DNA from: an uncultured Bacteroidales bacterium
GTDB taxonomy: Bacteria > Bacteroidota > Bacteroidia > Bacteroidales > UBA932
DNA length: 5,457 nucleotides
NCBI GenBank assembly: GCA_905235775.1
Contig: CAJOMY010000124.1
Coordinates: 1 to 5,457, forward strand
Reading direction: 5' to 3'
Part shown: in pieces, positions 4,570 to 5,457 of the stretch
Numbering within the stretch: position 1 is the stretch's first letter
Layout of the letters: the number at the start of each line of letters is the position of its first letter
Notes under the pieces: generated by a model
Seen by the model: the letters and a program-made list of their open reading frames with translations, nothing else
What the model was told of the DNA's origin: nothing
The model's database searches: none
Translations under genes and position numbers: made by a program

Positions 4570-5457
4570 ATGCGAACCTATAGCCTGTTCCCCATCCTGG
4601 GCGTGCTGACGCTTTCCCTCGCGTGCATGCCCGCCGCTTTCGCGCAGCCGGAAGAACTCAAACCCCGCATCGTCGTCCTGACCGACATCGGCCCGGCCGA
4701 CGTGGAGCCGGACGACAACGAGTCGGCCGTGCGCCTGATGGCCTATGCCGACCGCTTCGAAATCGAGGCGCTCATCACCACCATCGGCTGGAACTGCGAC
4801 CCCTATCCGCCGGAGTGGGCGGAGTACCTGCAGCGGGTGCTGGATGCCTATGAGCAAGATGTGCCGAAGCTGATGAAACGCTCCGCGCAACAGGGCTTCC
4901 AGCCGCTCCAACAGGAGCAGGGGCGCCAGCAGCCGGGCTACTGGCCCAGCGCCGCCTATCTGCGCAGCCGCACCGTCTTCGGCAGCCCCCGCGCCGGCAT
5001 CGGCGTGATCGGCCCCGACAACAACACCGCCGGCAGCGAGCTGCTGATCCGCCTGGCGGACGAGCCGGACGACCGGCCCATCTGGGTCTGCGTCTGGGGA
5101 GGAGGCAATACCTTCGCCCAGGCCGTCTGGAAGGTGCAGCAGGAGCGCTCCTGGGAGGAGTTACAGGCCTTCCTGCGCAAGTTCCGCCTTTATACCATCA
5201 CCGACCAGGACATGGTCTACGCCATGCGGGAGAACCGCTCCTACAGTTCGCACCAGTGGCTGCGCCGCGAGTTTTCCGATGCGCTGACGCTCATCTGGGA
5301 CGAGAGCGCCTGGCTGAACCAGAATGCCCTCGGCAAGGCCGACTGGGACGCCTACGCAGCCCGGATCCAGGGCCACGGCGCCCTGGGCGGCGTGTATCCG
5401 CACTATCTCTGGGGTGTCGAGGGAGACACGCCCAGTTTCCTGCACGTGATGCCCAAC
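4570..5457 (+). CDS. Secreted nucleoside-hydrolase-like protein with DUF1593 domain (3' partial)
   Basis: The first 296 residues are present and the gene runs past the right edge. Residues 1-25 are a signal peptide with one Arg, a hydrophobic core and a plausible signal peptidase I site AFA|Q; Cys19 is not in a good lipobox, so a lipoprotein is less likely. The mature part begins with RIVVLTDIG and the acidic PDDNES at 47-52, matching the metal-binding Asp cluster of nucleoside-hydrolase-like folds. Further family blocks are WVCVWGGGNTFAQAVW, YTITDQDM and the late GVYPHYLWGVEGDTPSFL. These fit the DUF1593 family, often labelled cellulose-binding in databases, frequent in Bacteroidota carbohydrate loci. 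Its substrate is unknown. It should act in the periplasm or outside. The start lies 10 nt after tsaC, with no Shine-Dalgarno or separate promoter visible, so it may be the next operon gene. Confidence 0.9.
   Translation, partial: MRTYSLFPILGVLTLSLACMPAAFAQPEELKPRIVVLTDIGPADVEPDDNESAVRLMAYADRFEIEALITTIGWNCDPYPPEWAEYLQRVLDAYEQDVPKLMKRSAQQGFQPLQQEQGRQQPGYWPSAAYLRSRTVFGSPRAGIGVIGPDNNTAGSELLIRLADEPDDRPIWVCVWGGGNTFAQAVWKVQQERSWEELQAFLRKFRLYTITDQDMVYAMRENRSYSSHQWLRREFSDALTLIWDESAWLNQNALGKADWDAYAARIQGHGALGGVYPHYLWGVEGDTPSFLHVMPN

Overview
The window looks like the chromosome of a high-GC member of the Bacteroidota, probably Bacteroidales. Three things point there. Promoters match the Bacteroidota sigma factor consensus (TTTG, a 19-20 nt gap, then TAnnTTTG). 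Shine-Dalgarno sequences are mostly absent. MutL, the small membrane protein before it, and TsaC all resemble the versions I know from that phylum. No genus can be named from this sequence.

Left part (1-632). The left edge holds a possible start of a leftward gene (codons from 47 downward). It abuts the 3' half of a queH-like gene (epoxyqueuosine reductase, rightward) whose N-terminal half is missing. Next comes a leftward tRNA operon: a promoter at 598-628, tRNA-Gln(CUG) at 497-567, tRNA-Met(CAU) at 406-482, and a probable intrinsic terminator at 341-375 that lies inside the queH remnant.

Middle (630-1150). ispF, of the MEP isoprenoid pathway, runs leftward. It diverges from a rightward operon across a 41-bp gap. 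The gap contains a perfect 9-bp inverted repeat whose arms are two outward-facing TACATTTG -7 boxes, so the two promoters overlap and both messages should be nearly leaderless.

Right part (1151-5457). A tightly packed rightward operon runs: a 98-aa C-terminally anchored membrane protein of unknown function, mutL (mismatch repair), a rhomboid intramembrane protease, tsaC/sua5 (first step of t6A tRNA modification), and then, 10 nt later, a secreted nucleoside-hydrolase-like protein with a DUF1593-type domain that runs off the right edge. Gaps between these genes are 0-10 nt, so they are probably co-transcribed, although their functions (DNA repair, membrane proteolysis, tRNA modification, carbohydrate or nucleoside hydrolysis) are not one pathway.

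The signals most worth a second look are a 63-bp double-hairpin palindromic element sitting exactly in frame within the MutL linker, the loss of the MutL endonuclease residues while the clamp-binding motif remains, the face-to-face promoter palindrome, and the queH truncation next to the tRNA operon. I see no CRISPR array, transposase, phage gene or defence system here.
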